Origin: Paramecium sonneborni
Lineage: Eukaryota > Ciliophora > Oligohymenophorea > Peniculida > Parameciidae
Reading direction: 5' to 3'
Length of the DNA: 64,000 nucleotides
Assembly: GCA_905182985.1 (NCBI GenBank)
Contig: CAJJDN010000029.1
Location: 126,662 to 190,661, forward strand
Shown here: in pieces, positions 13,761 through 26,981 of the stretch
Position numbering within the stretch: the stretch's first letter is position 1
How the letters are laid out: every line of letters begins with the position of its first letter
The notes under the pieces: generated by a model
Told to the model about the DNA's origin: nothing
Seen by the model: the letters and a program-made list of their open reading frames with translations, nothing else
Databases searched by the model: none
Made by a program: the position numbers and the translations under genes

Positions 13761-16076
13761 TCAATAAATATAATAATCATAGAAGCATGATAAAATAGCA
13801 AAAGCTTATGCCTTAAGACAATTATCAAAATTGGTGTAAATGGAAATAACTTTTATTTCTTTTATATAAAAATTAAAATACTTCTTTGATTTCAGTTTTA
13901 AATCTACTTTAAAATAATACATTTAAGAATATTTTTCTTTCATTTCTTTATCAGGACCTATATTGTCAAATGTATAATACTTCCTTTTCAAATAAGAGAT
14001 GATATCTTTTTTATTTATCATAAACTAATTATCTCTCAGTTTTATTCCTGCTAAAAAAGCATATTGATATAAAATAGATTAGAAATTTATTCAGATGCAT
14101 ATAATCTCTTTAAACACCCTTAATTGAAATTGATAAAAAGATTGTTATATGTCTCCAATAAAAGTTGCCAAAATCTAAATTCAATCTAATAAGAACTATC
14201 CCTAAAATCAATCCTTATATATGTCTATTAAAATTTATCGTTTATTTAAAATTATTCATAAATCTTTAAATTTTACAATATTTATTCAGATCTTCTCTGA
14301 AGTTTAATATTTTAGTATTTTGAAATCATAGCTTTACTTTTTACTAATGACATTAAGTTTTAAATATCAGAATTATTATAATTAAATTAAATTTAATTAA
14401 TAATATAAAAATTGAAAGTAATCATTTAATTTTTATAAAGATTAAGTGATCAAATAAAACAGAATAATATTCACTTCAAAAACAACTATCTATTTTTAAT
14501 TCTGATATCATCAATTACTTTATTACAAAATTTTATAATTTTTGAGTTTCTTCATTTTCAATACTATTTAATAACTTTGGATTAATTTTTCGAATATTTT
14601 TGCTACTTTACTTTAATTTCCATCTCTTATAAGGATATTTAAAACCTTCAATTAAAACGCAAATATTAGTTTTTTTTTAATTAGATGTTATGTGGATTAA
14701 TCTGTTAAATGACTATTGCAAATCATTCAGTAGTGATGAATATGATAAATTTTCGAAAAATGAAAAATTATGCTTCTTCTAAAAAATATTTTTTTTGTTG
14801 AGACTTTCCCTGAATAGTTATTGGGATGTATAGTTAATGATCCTGATTATTGGATTAAATAAAAAAATTACCACGCAAGTTGTAATAAATAGAGATGAAA
14901 GCATGTAAAGAAAAAACCCTAATATAGTACCTACAAATATGTTGTTTAATTAAGCTTAGAAAGTATTAAACATATTCTTAAATTCCATCTGATATTTAGA
15001 TAGTTTGCTTTACCTATAATATTTTATAAATTTTACATAATTAAAATCAATCCGGCAGCCTCCATGTTTTTTGTACTTATAAGCTCTTCTTCTTTTTAAT
15101 CATATGTTTTTCTACATAAATATCCTTAATTCTTCCAAACAGTAGAGTTACAATTACTCTCTGTGTCTTTGCCTTATGCCTAATTTAAAATCTGCTCATA
15201 ATCTTAATATCCTAGATTTGTAATATTATAATCATAAATTTTTGAATATTAAGTAACATTCAAAGAGCTTAATAATATTCTACCTGTAGGGTTTATTATT
15301 GTAAAGCTGACTTAATCATCTGAATAATTAAATTAGCTGAAATTAACATGAGAAGCAATTATTCCATCAAGTTAACCATTTAAATTTAATAAGCTATGGG
15401 TTTAAGCTATCATTAAGAGTTTCCAAGTCCAATGGATATGAGGCTCACTAAAATAAGTTAGATTATAATTATTATTTATAGCCAATTGTTCTAAATGTTG
15501 AACATACCAGATTCTGTCTTGAGGATTGTAATCACTAGATAAAAAAGAGCCAGGCCAAACTGTAAAGAAATGTATATCTTCTGATGAGGCTATCATAATA
15601 TCAAAATCCTAATCTAAGAAAAGCACAGATTATGTTAAAAATGAACACAGATCTTTGAGATTTTATAGGACTTTATTCGATTTAGTATCTTTATAAATCA
15701 TATAACAAAAAGATGCACTGTAAGCATAAACATCCAATAGATTTAACTCATTAAGACATTAAGTTGGTTTTTATAATGAACTTTGCATTATTTACTGAGT
15801 CATTTAATACAGAGTATTTACTTTAACAATTTGTTATTGACTTCTAAATAAGGTTTATTATACACGATGAATGTTATGAGACATCATTATTTTTGTCCAT
15901 TTTCCAAATTATTTTTAAAAAACATTTTCTGATGTTTCCATATAGAAATCAGAAATATAATACATGAAAGAATAAGTTGAGAGAGCAATCAAACCAATTG
16001 TAAAAATTGAAATGGCAAATTATATCATACAGATTTGAGTTCTTAAATGCCAATCCTTCCAAAATTATTTACCCAT
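13761..16076 (-). pseudogene. Cache-domain two-TM receptor with disrupted C-terminal half
   Basis: From ATG at 16076 the protein has a cytosolic start (MGKQFWKDWHLR), a first membrane span at about residues 16-41, a dCache-like extracellular domain, and a second span VGTILGFFLYMLSSLFITTC at about residue 374. The Cache core at about residue 173 reads WPGSFLSSDYNPQDRIWYVQ, matching the conserved YDPRxRPWY region. Introns at complement 15014-15036 and near 14501-14525 keep the frame. Further on, protein-like sequence continues to a TGA at 13761-13763, but the frame changes near 14385 and again near 14055 without usable splice sites. The gene is therefore either decaying, or these are 1-2 nt assembly errors. 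Cache domains bind small extracellular ligands; the intact N-terminal half suggests a former or current chemoreceptor. The frame breaks themselves are clear; the pseudogene label is less certain. Confidence 0.65.
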
Positions 16077-16326
16077 AGTATTAAAATATTATAAAAAAAA
16101 TTCTTTAAAATATTTAGTATAGCAGTCATAAATAAATAAATAAAGAAAGTCATCTTTTGGTTGATTTTTAACAAACCCAAAAATAAAGGGTTTCTAAAAT
16201 AATAACCAATTATTTAATAACTATTAAATTATTTTATGCTTATGTTAATTAACTTTGAGGACAATTTTGTTAATTTTAATCATAAATATATAAAATTGAA
16301 AAATATATTATGCTAGTATAAAATAT

Positions 16327-18423
<2,097 letters not shown>

Positions 18424-18588
18424 TCAAAAAAGAATTCTTAATTCAAGAGAAATAAAGTTATTTAAATATAAATAAATTTGAAAGAAAATTAATATTACTT
18501 ATATACTTGTTCATAAGAAAGGAAAAATTGTTGAACGTTAAAGAATTATATTAAAAAGAGTTAAATCTTACAATAAAACATATGAAAT

Positions 18589-21324
18589 TCAATTTTATTA
18601 TTCTTATATTTTGGTAGTTAATCCTTTTGCAGTCGATCTGGCAGCCATCTAATTTAATTTAATTTTATACATTTTATGAAGCCATCATTACAGATTTTTA
18701 AGATGGGCTCGTAGTCATTCTTCCAAGAGCATCTTATTAAAACTTTCTTCTTAGTTCCTCAATTTCTCTTTATTTAGCAGCTACTTCATCAAATTTCTTA
18801 TTTAATTATTATTCCATATTCCCTAGCTGTCTATTTTTTGTTTCCATATCATCATTTCTAAATAATAAATATAAAATCTTACAATCTTTATATCTCTCTC
18901 TTTTATTTAATTACTAATTCACTATTTTATTAGTCTCTTTGTTCAATATCTTTCAATTAATTCACCATTCTTTGTTGTTCTCTTTTCGAATTTTCTAATT
19001 CTGTGCTCATATTATCATTCTCTTTTTTTTTATTAACTAATTATTATTAAGCATCTTAATAATTCTATTTATATTATGATAATTCTTCTGATAAATGATA
19101 AATCTCTTTGCTATTAGCTTATTATTATGTTTCTAATTTATTAATCAATTATTCTTGATCCATGGATTTATTTTTAAAGTGTTCAGCTTCTTTTTTTACT
19201 TAATCATAATCAGACAAGGGAACATTATTTTATTTAAACTATCTTTTCCATTAATCCATTTCTTAAATCTTACCTTCTCTGTCTTATCTAGTTTCCTCTA
19301 ATTCATCATTTAATTCAGCAATATCTTTGGTTAATTATTAATTCTAAGCATATTACTCTTCTAATTAACTTTATAGTTCAGCAATCTATGTTTCATTACT
19401 TTAGATTTATTCTTCATTTTAAAGAATGATTGACTAATTCTCTTCAATTTATTTATGAAAGTTAACTATTTATTCTTATTATTTTCTTATTTATTCAGTA
19501 GTTGTAATTGTTAATGATTTTAAATCCTTCTCTAATTTATCTCTTTCTATTGTCAGTTTTTAGATTTAACATTATTATTAATAATTTTGATCATCTAATT
19601 CCTATATTCTGGATCTTTATTAAGCCATCTTATCAAAAATGATTTTAATTTACTATTCTAATTCATTTTTCTCATTAATAAATTAAATTCTTTGACTTTC
19701 TAAAATATCATCTCGTTCTCTCACATCGCTTGATAATCTATCAACTTCCACTTAATATTCTTTTAATTTTTATTATAAATCTGATAATTAATTTTTTTAA
19801 ATTCTTAAAGTGGTTTAATTATAAGTTTTTTCTTTATTCAATTAAACACTTAAATTTTCAGACAAAGTAGATTTTTATAACAATTCTTATCTAGTTTCTT
19901 CCAATTATTCTGACAGAGTAGCATTTTACTCTTCAATTCCTACAATTTTGACCTATAAAGATTTAATACTTGATTCATTCATTAACTTCTCTTGTAATTA
20001 TTTAAAACCTTAACTTTAATGCTCATTTTCCATTTTTTCAATTTCTTAAGTCAATTCAACGATCTTTTATTCATTCAACTGTTGAGTTTATAGAAATTCC
20101 TGTTCTTTTTATCTCAAAATTCCTTTACTTCTTTCCATCATTCTTTATTCAAATTCACTTCTTGTTTATTTGAAATCATCTAATTAAGATTTATACAATT
20201 GTAATGCTTATTCTGTCTAAAGTAATCGTTATTGAAGAACTATACATTACTCAGATGATTAATTTGAATTATTTGATAAATCTTTTAGTTTTTTTTCTTT
20301 TTCAATCAAATCCTACTCTTATTATTGATTTGTATGAGTCAATCGTGATATCTCTTTCTATTATAATTAATTAACTGATCTTAATTCTTAAAGTTATTTC
20401 CAAATTTCTTGATTTTGTTATGTCAAATTCTGAATAGATTATTCATGTTATTAATATAATTTACTTGTTTATTCTTCTGCTTATTAGTCTTTACTTTAAA
20501 CAAGATTTGTTATACTTTCCTCATATTGTTTTTCTAATCTAATATACTTTTCTTTAGAAATATCTAAATCTGTAGTTGTTCTGCTTAGTTCTATTTGAAA
20601 TTATTCTATTTTTTTCAAAAGTAATTGCTCTTATAATTCTTTATCAGCTATAATCTATTTTTCTATAGTTTATTATTTCTAGAATAATTCAATTTGTTAT
20701 TTTTGTTCATTTATCTTAATTATATATTCTTAAATTTATTATTTACAATCTAATAATTATTCCTATGTTTATTTTTCCAAATGCTCATTCTCTTTCAATC
20801 TTTCAGTTTATAATTTGCTAAAATTATCATATTATTGTTTTTGATCTTGCAATTTAGAATTCATCTCTATGATGTACTTATTCATAAGTGACTGTTAGAG
20901 CTATTCATATTATTCTCTAAATTTAAACGCAAATGTATTACTTTAGATTTTCAAGAGATGATTGATATTATTTATTTTGTTATGCTAATTTTTACTTATT
21001 TAGCTCATTCTCTTGTAACTTAAATTATAGATCTCCCTTAAGTAATTCATTTTCTTTCAAAAGTCTTAGATATTCATTATCTTAGGTTTCCTTCATCTAA
21101 TTCTGAAGATGTAGGTTTTTGTTTGCCTTTTCTAATTCTAGAAGTGTTTCATCCAGTTAGGATTGCAATTCTAATATTACAAATATTTTTAAACTTGCGT
21201 TTATCTTATCCATTTAAAGTAGTTTTTCCTTATACTTAAGGTCTTATAATTTGAGGGTCTGTTCAGACTACATACGAGTTCTAGATAATGGAGACACGGA
21301 TGGTCGATTTGGAGAATGGTCCAT
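18589..21324 (-). CDS. Long coiled-coil protein (about 879 aa)
   Basis: Start ATG at 21324, stop TGA at 18589-18591. Introns at complement 21171-21194, 20917-20941, 18858-18882 and 18649-18670 give exactly 880 codons. The first has length 24 with no stop, so splicing there is inferred from better heptads. A short Ser/Pro head (DHSPNRPSVSPLSRTRM) precedes about 800 residues of almost continuous heptad coiled coil rich in Leu, Glu, Gln, Asn and Lys. The C-terminus ends with a basic Ser/Thr tail containing AARSTAKGLTTK. No enzymatic motif is present. The overall plan fits basal-body, ciliary or cortical scaffold proteins, but the sequence alone does not identify the family. Confidence 0.8.
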
Positions 21325-21556
21325 TCTGTTAAATTATTTTAAAAATAATCGTAAATTGGATAATGAATAAAGTTATTTGATTTAATATGGATTTTAAATC
21401 ATTATATATAGAGATAAATTAATTTATTTTAAATAAAAACTTGCTTATGATTTTTTTAAAATAAAATCAATTTTTGATTGTTTGTAAATCATGATATCTT
21501 TTAATATATCTGAAAACTTTATTTATTTATTTAATAAATTCTTCTAAAAAAGACTT

Positions 21557-22602
21557 TCATGAATGTTTATTTTTTCTATTAAGACCTTCATTTAAAAGGA
21601 ACTAACTATCCCAAGCATTGTAGATTTTTTGACTTTCTTTTAAGGTTGGGTTATTTTTAACAAAACTATATGAAATATTTTTCAATTAAAAATTTTAATT
21701 AATTCTAATTTTATGCATCTAAATAAGAGAATTCAAACTCTAAATATTTTGAATATATTTATTCTACAAATTACATAATAACATCTATCAATTTAATCTA
21801 TTTATTTTTTATGTATAAACTTTTCTCATATATAATTATAATCAATGTAGTCACATGCTGTTTAATAATTTTTATTCAAGTCTTTTGATAGTTTCAATCT
21901 AAGATTGTAAAAATAATTAATACATATTATTTTATTTATTATTCTTAATTTTCTATGATTTTACTTGTTCATTCTTCTACTAATAGTCTATGTTTTTTCT
22001 CAAGTGCCAACTATCTTTACAATTGATTATCAATGTATGTAGATGGTTGATAAAAATTAGTTGAACTATTGAATTCTAAAGATTATAGTTTAATTACTTT
22101 ATCACAATTATCATTCAATTAATTTTGCCATTAATTCAAAAGTTCAGAATTATTACAAGTTAATTTATTATGTTATATTTGTTCTCCAATAAATTTTAGA
22201 TTTTTTGAGATTTTATTTATCTAATCCTCTTCATAATTTCTCAATCGAATACTTACATCTCCATGTTCAGCATTCATGTCTAAATTTTTGTTTTTCTTAC
22301 TGATTATTTCGAGAATCATTATTGGTTTCCAATTTAGATAATTGAGATAAAGTATTAAAATGATATTTAGTTTGAAATGGGATTGATGGGATTGTTTTAG
22401 AAGGAGAATTGGGGGTGCCTGCTCTAAATATTTAAAATTCGCAGGTTGTTTTAGATACTTTATGCTATAACTTTTATTGTTTTGCTTTAGTTGATAGCAA
22501 TTAAGAAATGATTGATTGCTGATTAGAAAACATTCCTATAGATACTTTAGAAGTGTTGAAGTTAGATTTAATTGTTTTATTTGAGCATTTTTAGTTTAAC
22601 AT
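21557..22602 (-). pseudogene. Frame-disrupted unknown gene
   Basis: Protein-like translation is present over about 1 kb but jumps frame at least four times without GT..AG introns that would explain it. It opens at ATG 22602 (MLNQKCSNKTIKSN), runs through a Ser/Pro region (AGTPNSPSKTIPS), continues as a Gln/Asn/Leu-rich helical region (LRNYEEDQINKISKNL), then LNKNYQTACDYIDYNYI, then QFVEQIYSKYLEFEFSYLDA, and ends with ESQKIYNAWDSQFLLNEGLN before TGA 21557-21559. Frame breaks fall near 22300, 21815, 21790 and 21675, mostly next to A/T runs. Decay of a duplicate gene fits, since Paramecium has lost many duplicates after genome duplications. Small assembly indels near the adjacent gap are the alternative. 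The original function is not recognised. Confidence 0.5.
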
Positions 22603-22639
22603 ATTAATATTTATATTGTTGTTTTAATTTATTTAAATG

Positions 22640-23643
22640 TCATAAGTATTTGTTGATTTCAACATTCTCCCATTTCGAACATGGATAAATATGTTTAATC
22701 TTTTCATATCTAAATTTCTCAATAATTTTGCATGTTGTGGACTTTTCAACCTCTACTTCATATTCTTATCCTTTTGCTTAAACCTAATTAAAACCAATTT
22801 AAGCTTCATAGCAATACCTTTCTGCGATCGAATGAAAAGATTAATGTACCAGATCTGTTTTTAACTTTGTGTGCTATTAGATCATAAAAACTGAGCTTAT
22901 GTGGTAAAATCATTCCATTAGCAACTATTATCAAATCTTCTGGACTAAATTCTGTTAGCTAATATTCTTATAATCAACATAATATACAAATCCAAAATCT
23001 CTTATGATTTCTCTTCTAGCCATCTCAAGGAATTCCAAAATAGTCATTTTTTTTTTTATTCTTAATGATTTTGAACATGTTGAAGCATCCCAATATTGAA
23101 ATTAAATATCAATTAAAGAATCTTTTTATGATTCAACTTCCTTTTAATATTATTCTAATCAAAATTTCATCCAACACATACCTGCCAATTATTTAGTCAT
23201 TTCTTCTATTTTTCTTTCTCTATTCATATCTGGTAAATAAGTTGTGTCTACTTATCCATTCTTACCATAACCTTTCTATGGACTGCCAGCTTCATCTAAA
23301 TCAAATGAAAGTAGTGTAGTCTTTTTCTAGTATTCTTCTTTTCTTTTTTATTTTAATTCTAATTTTCGTTTTGTTTCTTCCTCCTACTTTTACTTCATGT
23401 CTTGCATCACAAGATTATCAATATTCTCTCTCTTTCTCTTAAATTCCTCACGAGTAACTAAACCAACAGTCTTTTATTTAAATTCATCTTCCAAAAAATC
23501 TTTATTTGATTAACCAAAACGCTCCTAATCACAGAGATTTCAATACTCCTTACTTTCATATTAGTTGGTGCCCTCTTTAACGACATCATCTCTTAATCCT
23601 TTTTCAATTTCTCAATCTCATTAATGTCTATGTCTTTATACAT
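22640..23643 (-). CDS. XAP5/FAM50 family protein
   Basis: Nuclear protein family (FAM50A in animals, XCT in plants) linked to spliceosome function. The model has ATG 23643, TGA 22640-22642 and introns at complement 23525-23553, 23155-23181, 22959-22987 and 22784-22817 (29, 27, 29 and 34 nt), giving exactly 294 residues. Family marks are visible in order: KTVGLVTREEFKRKRENID, a Lys/Glu-rich helix, TYLPDMNRERKIEEM, then the C-terminal domain IQFQYWDAS, FLEMARREIIRDF, EDLIIVANGMILPHKLSFYD and the end KIKHIYPCSKWE, corresponding to KNKHIFPASRWE in animals. Its 3' part lies inside the 1271-bp duplicated block, so a truncated second copy appears at 24027-24915. The single real gene is this complete copy. 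Confidence 0.88.
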
Positions 23644-24025
23644 TTAATATTTATATATAATTCAGTGATTAATACAATGTTTAGTAGGCAATCCCATTAA
23701 TAATAATTGTATACATTATTAACATTTATTTTTATTACTTCTATTCTCTTTTTGCTATGTATTTTTTACTATTCTAACTGGTGAACTTTTTTTCTTTTTC
23801 GTACATAATTATTATCTAACTTCAGCCTTAATTTATTAGATATTGACTCTATTTAATTTAGATGAAATTACATTTCCAATGCTTTATGACTAGACTTTAG
23901 TTTGGCATTTTTTTCAATTTCTTTAGTTTTTTAGTCAAATCGAATCTTAGCTTTAACATCATTTAGATCCTCTTGAGTAAATATTTAAGATTGTATTTTA
24001 ATGTTATCAGTTTTTAATTTGTTAT
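22755..24025. repeat. Copy 1 of a 1271-bp direct duplication flanking an N
   Basis: This block repeats at 24027-25297, base for base as far as I compared it by eye, with a constant offset of 1272. The two copies are separated only by the single N at 24026. It covers most of the XAP5 gene and the 3' part of the next gene. Identity and placement exactly at a gap point to overlapping contig ends that were not merged, not to a real tandem duplication. Confidence 0.9.
23604..24025 (-). pseudogene. Duplicated 3' fragment of the gene at 24876-25493
   Basis: This is the copy-1 image of the 3' part of the unknown gene at 24876-25493 (offset 1272). It has no start because the copy is cut by the N at 24026. 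It should be ignored when counting genes. Confidence 0.8.
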
Positions 24026-24026
24026 N
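24026..24026. other. Single-N assembly gap
   Basis: One ambiguous base marks a contig junction. The sequence to its left ends a block that recurs to its right, so the true sequence is probably obtained by collapsing the duplicate. Confidence 0.95.
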
Positions 24027-24915
24027 ACTTCATATTCTTATCCTTTTGCTTAAACCTAATTAAAACCAATTTAAGCTTCATAGCAATACCTTTCTGCGAT
24101 CGAATGAAAAGATTAATGTACCAGATCTGTTTTTAACTTTGTGTGCTATTAGATCATAAAAACTGAGCTTATGTGGTAAAATCATTCCATTAGCAACTAT
24201 TATCAAATCTTCTGGACTAAATTCTGTTAGCTAATATTCTTATAATCAACATAATATACAAATCCAAAATCTCTTATGATTTCTCTTCTAGCCATCTCAA
24301 GGAATTCCAAAATAGTCATTTTTTTTTTTATTCTTAATGATTTTGAACATGTTGAAGCATCCCAATATTGAAATTAAATATCAATTAAAGAATCTTTTTA
24401 TGATTCAACTTCCTTTTAATATTATTCTAATCAAAATTTCATCCAACACATACCTGCCAATTATTTAGTCATTTCTTCTATTTTTCTTTCTCTATTCATA
24501 TCTGGTAAATAAGTTGTGTCTACTTATCCATTCTTACCATAACCTTTCTATGGACTGCCAGCTTCATCTAAATCAAATGAAAGTAGTGTAGTCTTTTTCT
24601 AGTATTCTTCTTTTCTTTTTTATTTTAATTCTAATTTTCGTTTTGTTTCTTCCTCCTACTTTTACTTCATGTCTTGCATCACAAGATTATCAATATTCTC
24701 TCTCTTTCTCTTAAATTCCTCACGAGTAACTAAACCAACAGTCTTTTATTTAAATTCATCTTCCAAAAAATCTTTATTTGATTAACCAAAACGCTCCTAA
24801 TCACAGAGATTTCAATACTCCTTACTTTCATATTAGTTGGTGCCCTCTTTAACGACATCATCTCTTAATCCTTTTTCAATTTCTCAATCTCATTAATGTC
24901 TATGTCTTTATACAT
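24027..24915 (-). pseudogene. Truncated duplicate of the XAP5 gene (artefact)
   Basis: Same sequence as 22755-23643, with ATG at 24915 and the same introns, but cut by the N before the last exon, so it lacks the C-terminal 38 or so residues. It is almost certainly an artefact of the unresolved contig overlap and not a second gene. Confidence 0.85.
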
Positions 24916-25297
24916 TTAATATTTATATATAATTCAGTGATTAATACAATGTTTAGTAGGCAATCCCATTAATAATAATTGTATACATTATTAACATTTA
25001 TTTTTATTACTTCTATTCTCTTTTTGCTATGTATTTTTTACTATTCTAACTGGTGAACTTTTTTTCTTTTTCGTACATAATTATTATCTAACTTCAGCCT
25101 TAATTTATTAGATATTGACTCTATTTAATTTAGATGAAATTACATTTCCAATGCTTTATGACTAGACTTTAGTTTGGCATTTTTTTCAATTTCTTTAGTT
25201 TTTTAGTCAAATCGAATCTTAGCTTTAACATCATTTAGATCCTCTTGAGTAAATATTTAAGATTGTATTTTAATGTTATCAGTTTTTAATTTGTTAT
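24027..25297. repeat. Copy 2 of the 1271-bp direct duplication
   Basis: Second copy of 22755-24025, beginning immediately after the N. Its right end continues into unique sequence (start of the gene at 24876-25493), and the left end of copy 1 continues into the unique 3' end of XAP5. This is the pattern expected from overlapping contigs. Confidence 0.9.
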
Positions 25298-25493
25298 CTT
25301 CTATTTATGAAAATCTTCTAGTCATAAGAGATCGTTTACTAGATTATGTATATCTAGCCCAACGATCGAGTGTCTTACAATCCTCAATACTGTTGTCTTA
25401 ATGATGTTGTTTCTATAGGAATTCATCAAAATCTTGAAGAATGGTATTCAAAGGGAGGATAGTTTATTTCTCCGTTATAATTTTGTTATTCAT
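24876..25493 (-). CDS. Unknown basic, helical protein (about 205 aa)
   Basis: Open frame from ATG 25493 to TGA 24876-24878. The first 170 or so residues look protein-like: LPLNTILQDFDEFLQKQ, then a Lys/Gln/Glu-rich helical part such as KIRFDQKTKEIEKNAKL and a basic stretch VRKRKKVHQLEQQ. The last 35 codons are poor and overlap the XAP5 start by 40 bp on the same strand, so the true 3' end is probably earlier, by an intron I did not resolve. Its start codon is only 7 bp from the divergent spartin-like start at 25501. I do not recognise the family; a nuclear or structural role cannot be decided from the sequence. Confidence 0.5.
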
Positions 25494-25500
25494 TAATTAA

Positions 25501-26510
25501 ATGCACAATAATACACAAGCTCAAATCGTAACAACAGCCTAAAATAGTAGGCTATTAGAATTAGTCTAGAACAGTAGAAAAGTTGTTCATGAAGGTTAAA
25601 TCTAGATTTGTTATATGCCCGATGCTCGTATTTATTTTGTGATGATAAACACCTATTGTCAAACAATATTCCCCAGTACTCCTTGGGTGATTTTAAAGTC
25701 TGAGAAAGGGTTTTCACTTCTTTATCCTAATGCAACTGCAGGTATAAATAGAAATAGTATTTAGGATTAAATGGAATATTCATTTAGAAAGGATAAGAAG
25801 GGGATGCTTTTTTAAATACACTTTAGTAATTAGTATAAATAATTCCTTTTGAAAATGCTATCCAAATACCTTAATTCAAATAAAGTATTCAACTTCATTG
25901 CAAAGATATCGACATAAACCCATTAGAAAATAATACTACAGCAGTGGGTTATATAAAGGCTGGAGGAGAGTAAGTTTAATAATTGATTTATTATTAAGAG
26001 CTTTGAAAGAAGGTTTTACTTGGTTAGGAGATAAATTAGCAAAAGGAGTAGCAGCAGGAGGAGAATATATAAATTCGAAAGTAGAGAAAAAGGAGGAAGT
26101 AGAAGTGAAACCAGAAACAAAGATAAAGGTTGAAACCGCGAAATCAATGTTTTCACAGACTGTAGATGTTACTGGAGCATATCTAAAATAATTGTTTACT
26201 CCAGTAGTTTAAAAAGGATCTGAGATAAAATAAGATATTAATAAATAGATTGATAGTTCAGATAGTTAAGGTAAGAAGATATGTTATAATTAATAAAGGA
26301 TTGAAGGAAGGTAGAGAAATATTTGTTGCTAGTTGGGATGCCATGGGAACAGCTTTAACTGGTTTAGGATCTGCATTGTCTAAGGTTGGTGATTAAATAG
26401 GAACAAATACCAGAACTATTGTTGAAAAGAAATATGGATAAGATGTGTCAGAAACTTATTTAGGTCCAAAGCAATAACAGTAATAATAATAATAATAATA
26501 ATAATAATGA
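25501..26510 (+). CDS. Spartin-like senescence-domain protein
   Basis: Predicted 309-aa protein with the senescence domain (Pfam PF06911 type) known from spartin and plant senescence proteins, which bind lipid droplets and membranes. Introns are 25742-25764, 25970-25998 and 26271-26298; the spliced length is exactly 310 codons. The N-terminal half includes ARIYFVMINTYCQTIFPSTP and a second module QLVQIIPFENAIQIPQF. The senescence domain starts with AVGYIKAGGE and FTWLGDKLAKGVAAGGEYI, and ends with DAMGTALTGLGSALSKVG and TRTIVEKKYGQDVSETYL. The end is a run of 12 glutamines encoded mostly by a (TAA)n tract. Likely a lipid-droplet or endosomal membrane protein. The start is 7 bp from a divergent ATG; the stop is 22 bp from the convergent next gene. 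Confidence 0.8.
26472..26507 (+). repeat. (TAA)n microsatellite encoding a poly-Gln tail
   Basis: Thirty-six bases read as twelve in-frame glutamine codons: CAA, TAA, CAG, then nine TAA, directly before the TGA stop. In the standard code this would be a row of stops. Such a trinucleotide run can change length by slippage without breaking the frame. Confidence 0.9.
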
Positions 26511-26532
26511 TTTGCACAATAATATATTATTA

Positions 26533-26957
26533 TCATTCTTCCACTGCTTATTTGGCTTTCCATTCTTTCTCTTATTAAAGTGCGTAATCAATTGTACGCT
26601 AATTAAAATGATTAAAAATTTTACCTTCTTATTGTTGTATTGATATACCCAAAGCCATGGATAATAGCAAATACAAAATATTGCAAAGGAATCTATTTGT
26701 TAATTTATTTATTTTACTTGCAAAAATGTAGACTTACCAAGCCCAAGGATTGTCAGCCACATTTCTACCAAGAAATCTCCAAAAAGCTTTGACTTTTGGA
26801 TCGCTATTCAAATGAGATACTACTTAAGGTTTTCTGACTATTATAAATAACATTCTATACCAAATGATGGCTTCACTGTTTATTAATAAGGTATAGTCTT
26901 AAACCATTGAGGAGTATAGTCTTTAACATTATTATAGATTAGACGACCGTATACCAT
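26533..26957 (-). CDS. Small membrane protein, possibly mitochondrial (114 aa)
   Basis: Three introns at complement 26876-26904, 26693-26717 and 26599-26624 give exactly 115 codons, ATG 26957 to TGA 26533-26535. The chain starts MVYGRLIYNNVKDYTPQCEA, continues with a semi-hydrophobic region IIWYRMLFIIVRKP, then AFWRFLGRNVADNPWAW, a membrane span around FAIFCICYYPWLWVYQY, and a basic/charged tail ending KEWKAKQAVEE. Size and layout resemble small accessory subunits of mitochondrial respiratory complexes, but I cannot name a family. The exact exon fit makes the model convincing. It is divergent from FKBP-TPR (24 bp between starts) and convergent with the spartin-like gene (22 bp between stops). 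Confidence 0.7.
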
Positions 26958-26981
26958 ATCCAATTTATTAATTTAATTAAT

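Noticed and set aside
22755..25297. Real tandem gene duplication of XAP5
   Set aside because: Copies appear identical and meet exactly at a single N, so contig overlap is far more likely.
25490..25783. Minus-strand open frame (97 codons) with protein-like look
   Set aside because: It lies opposite the spartin-like exon 1, which gives an exact three-intron model; the minus frame is a shadow.
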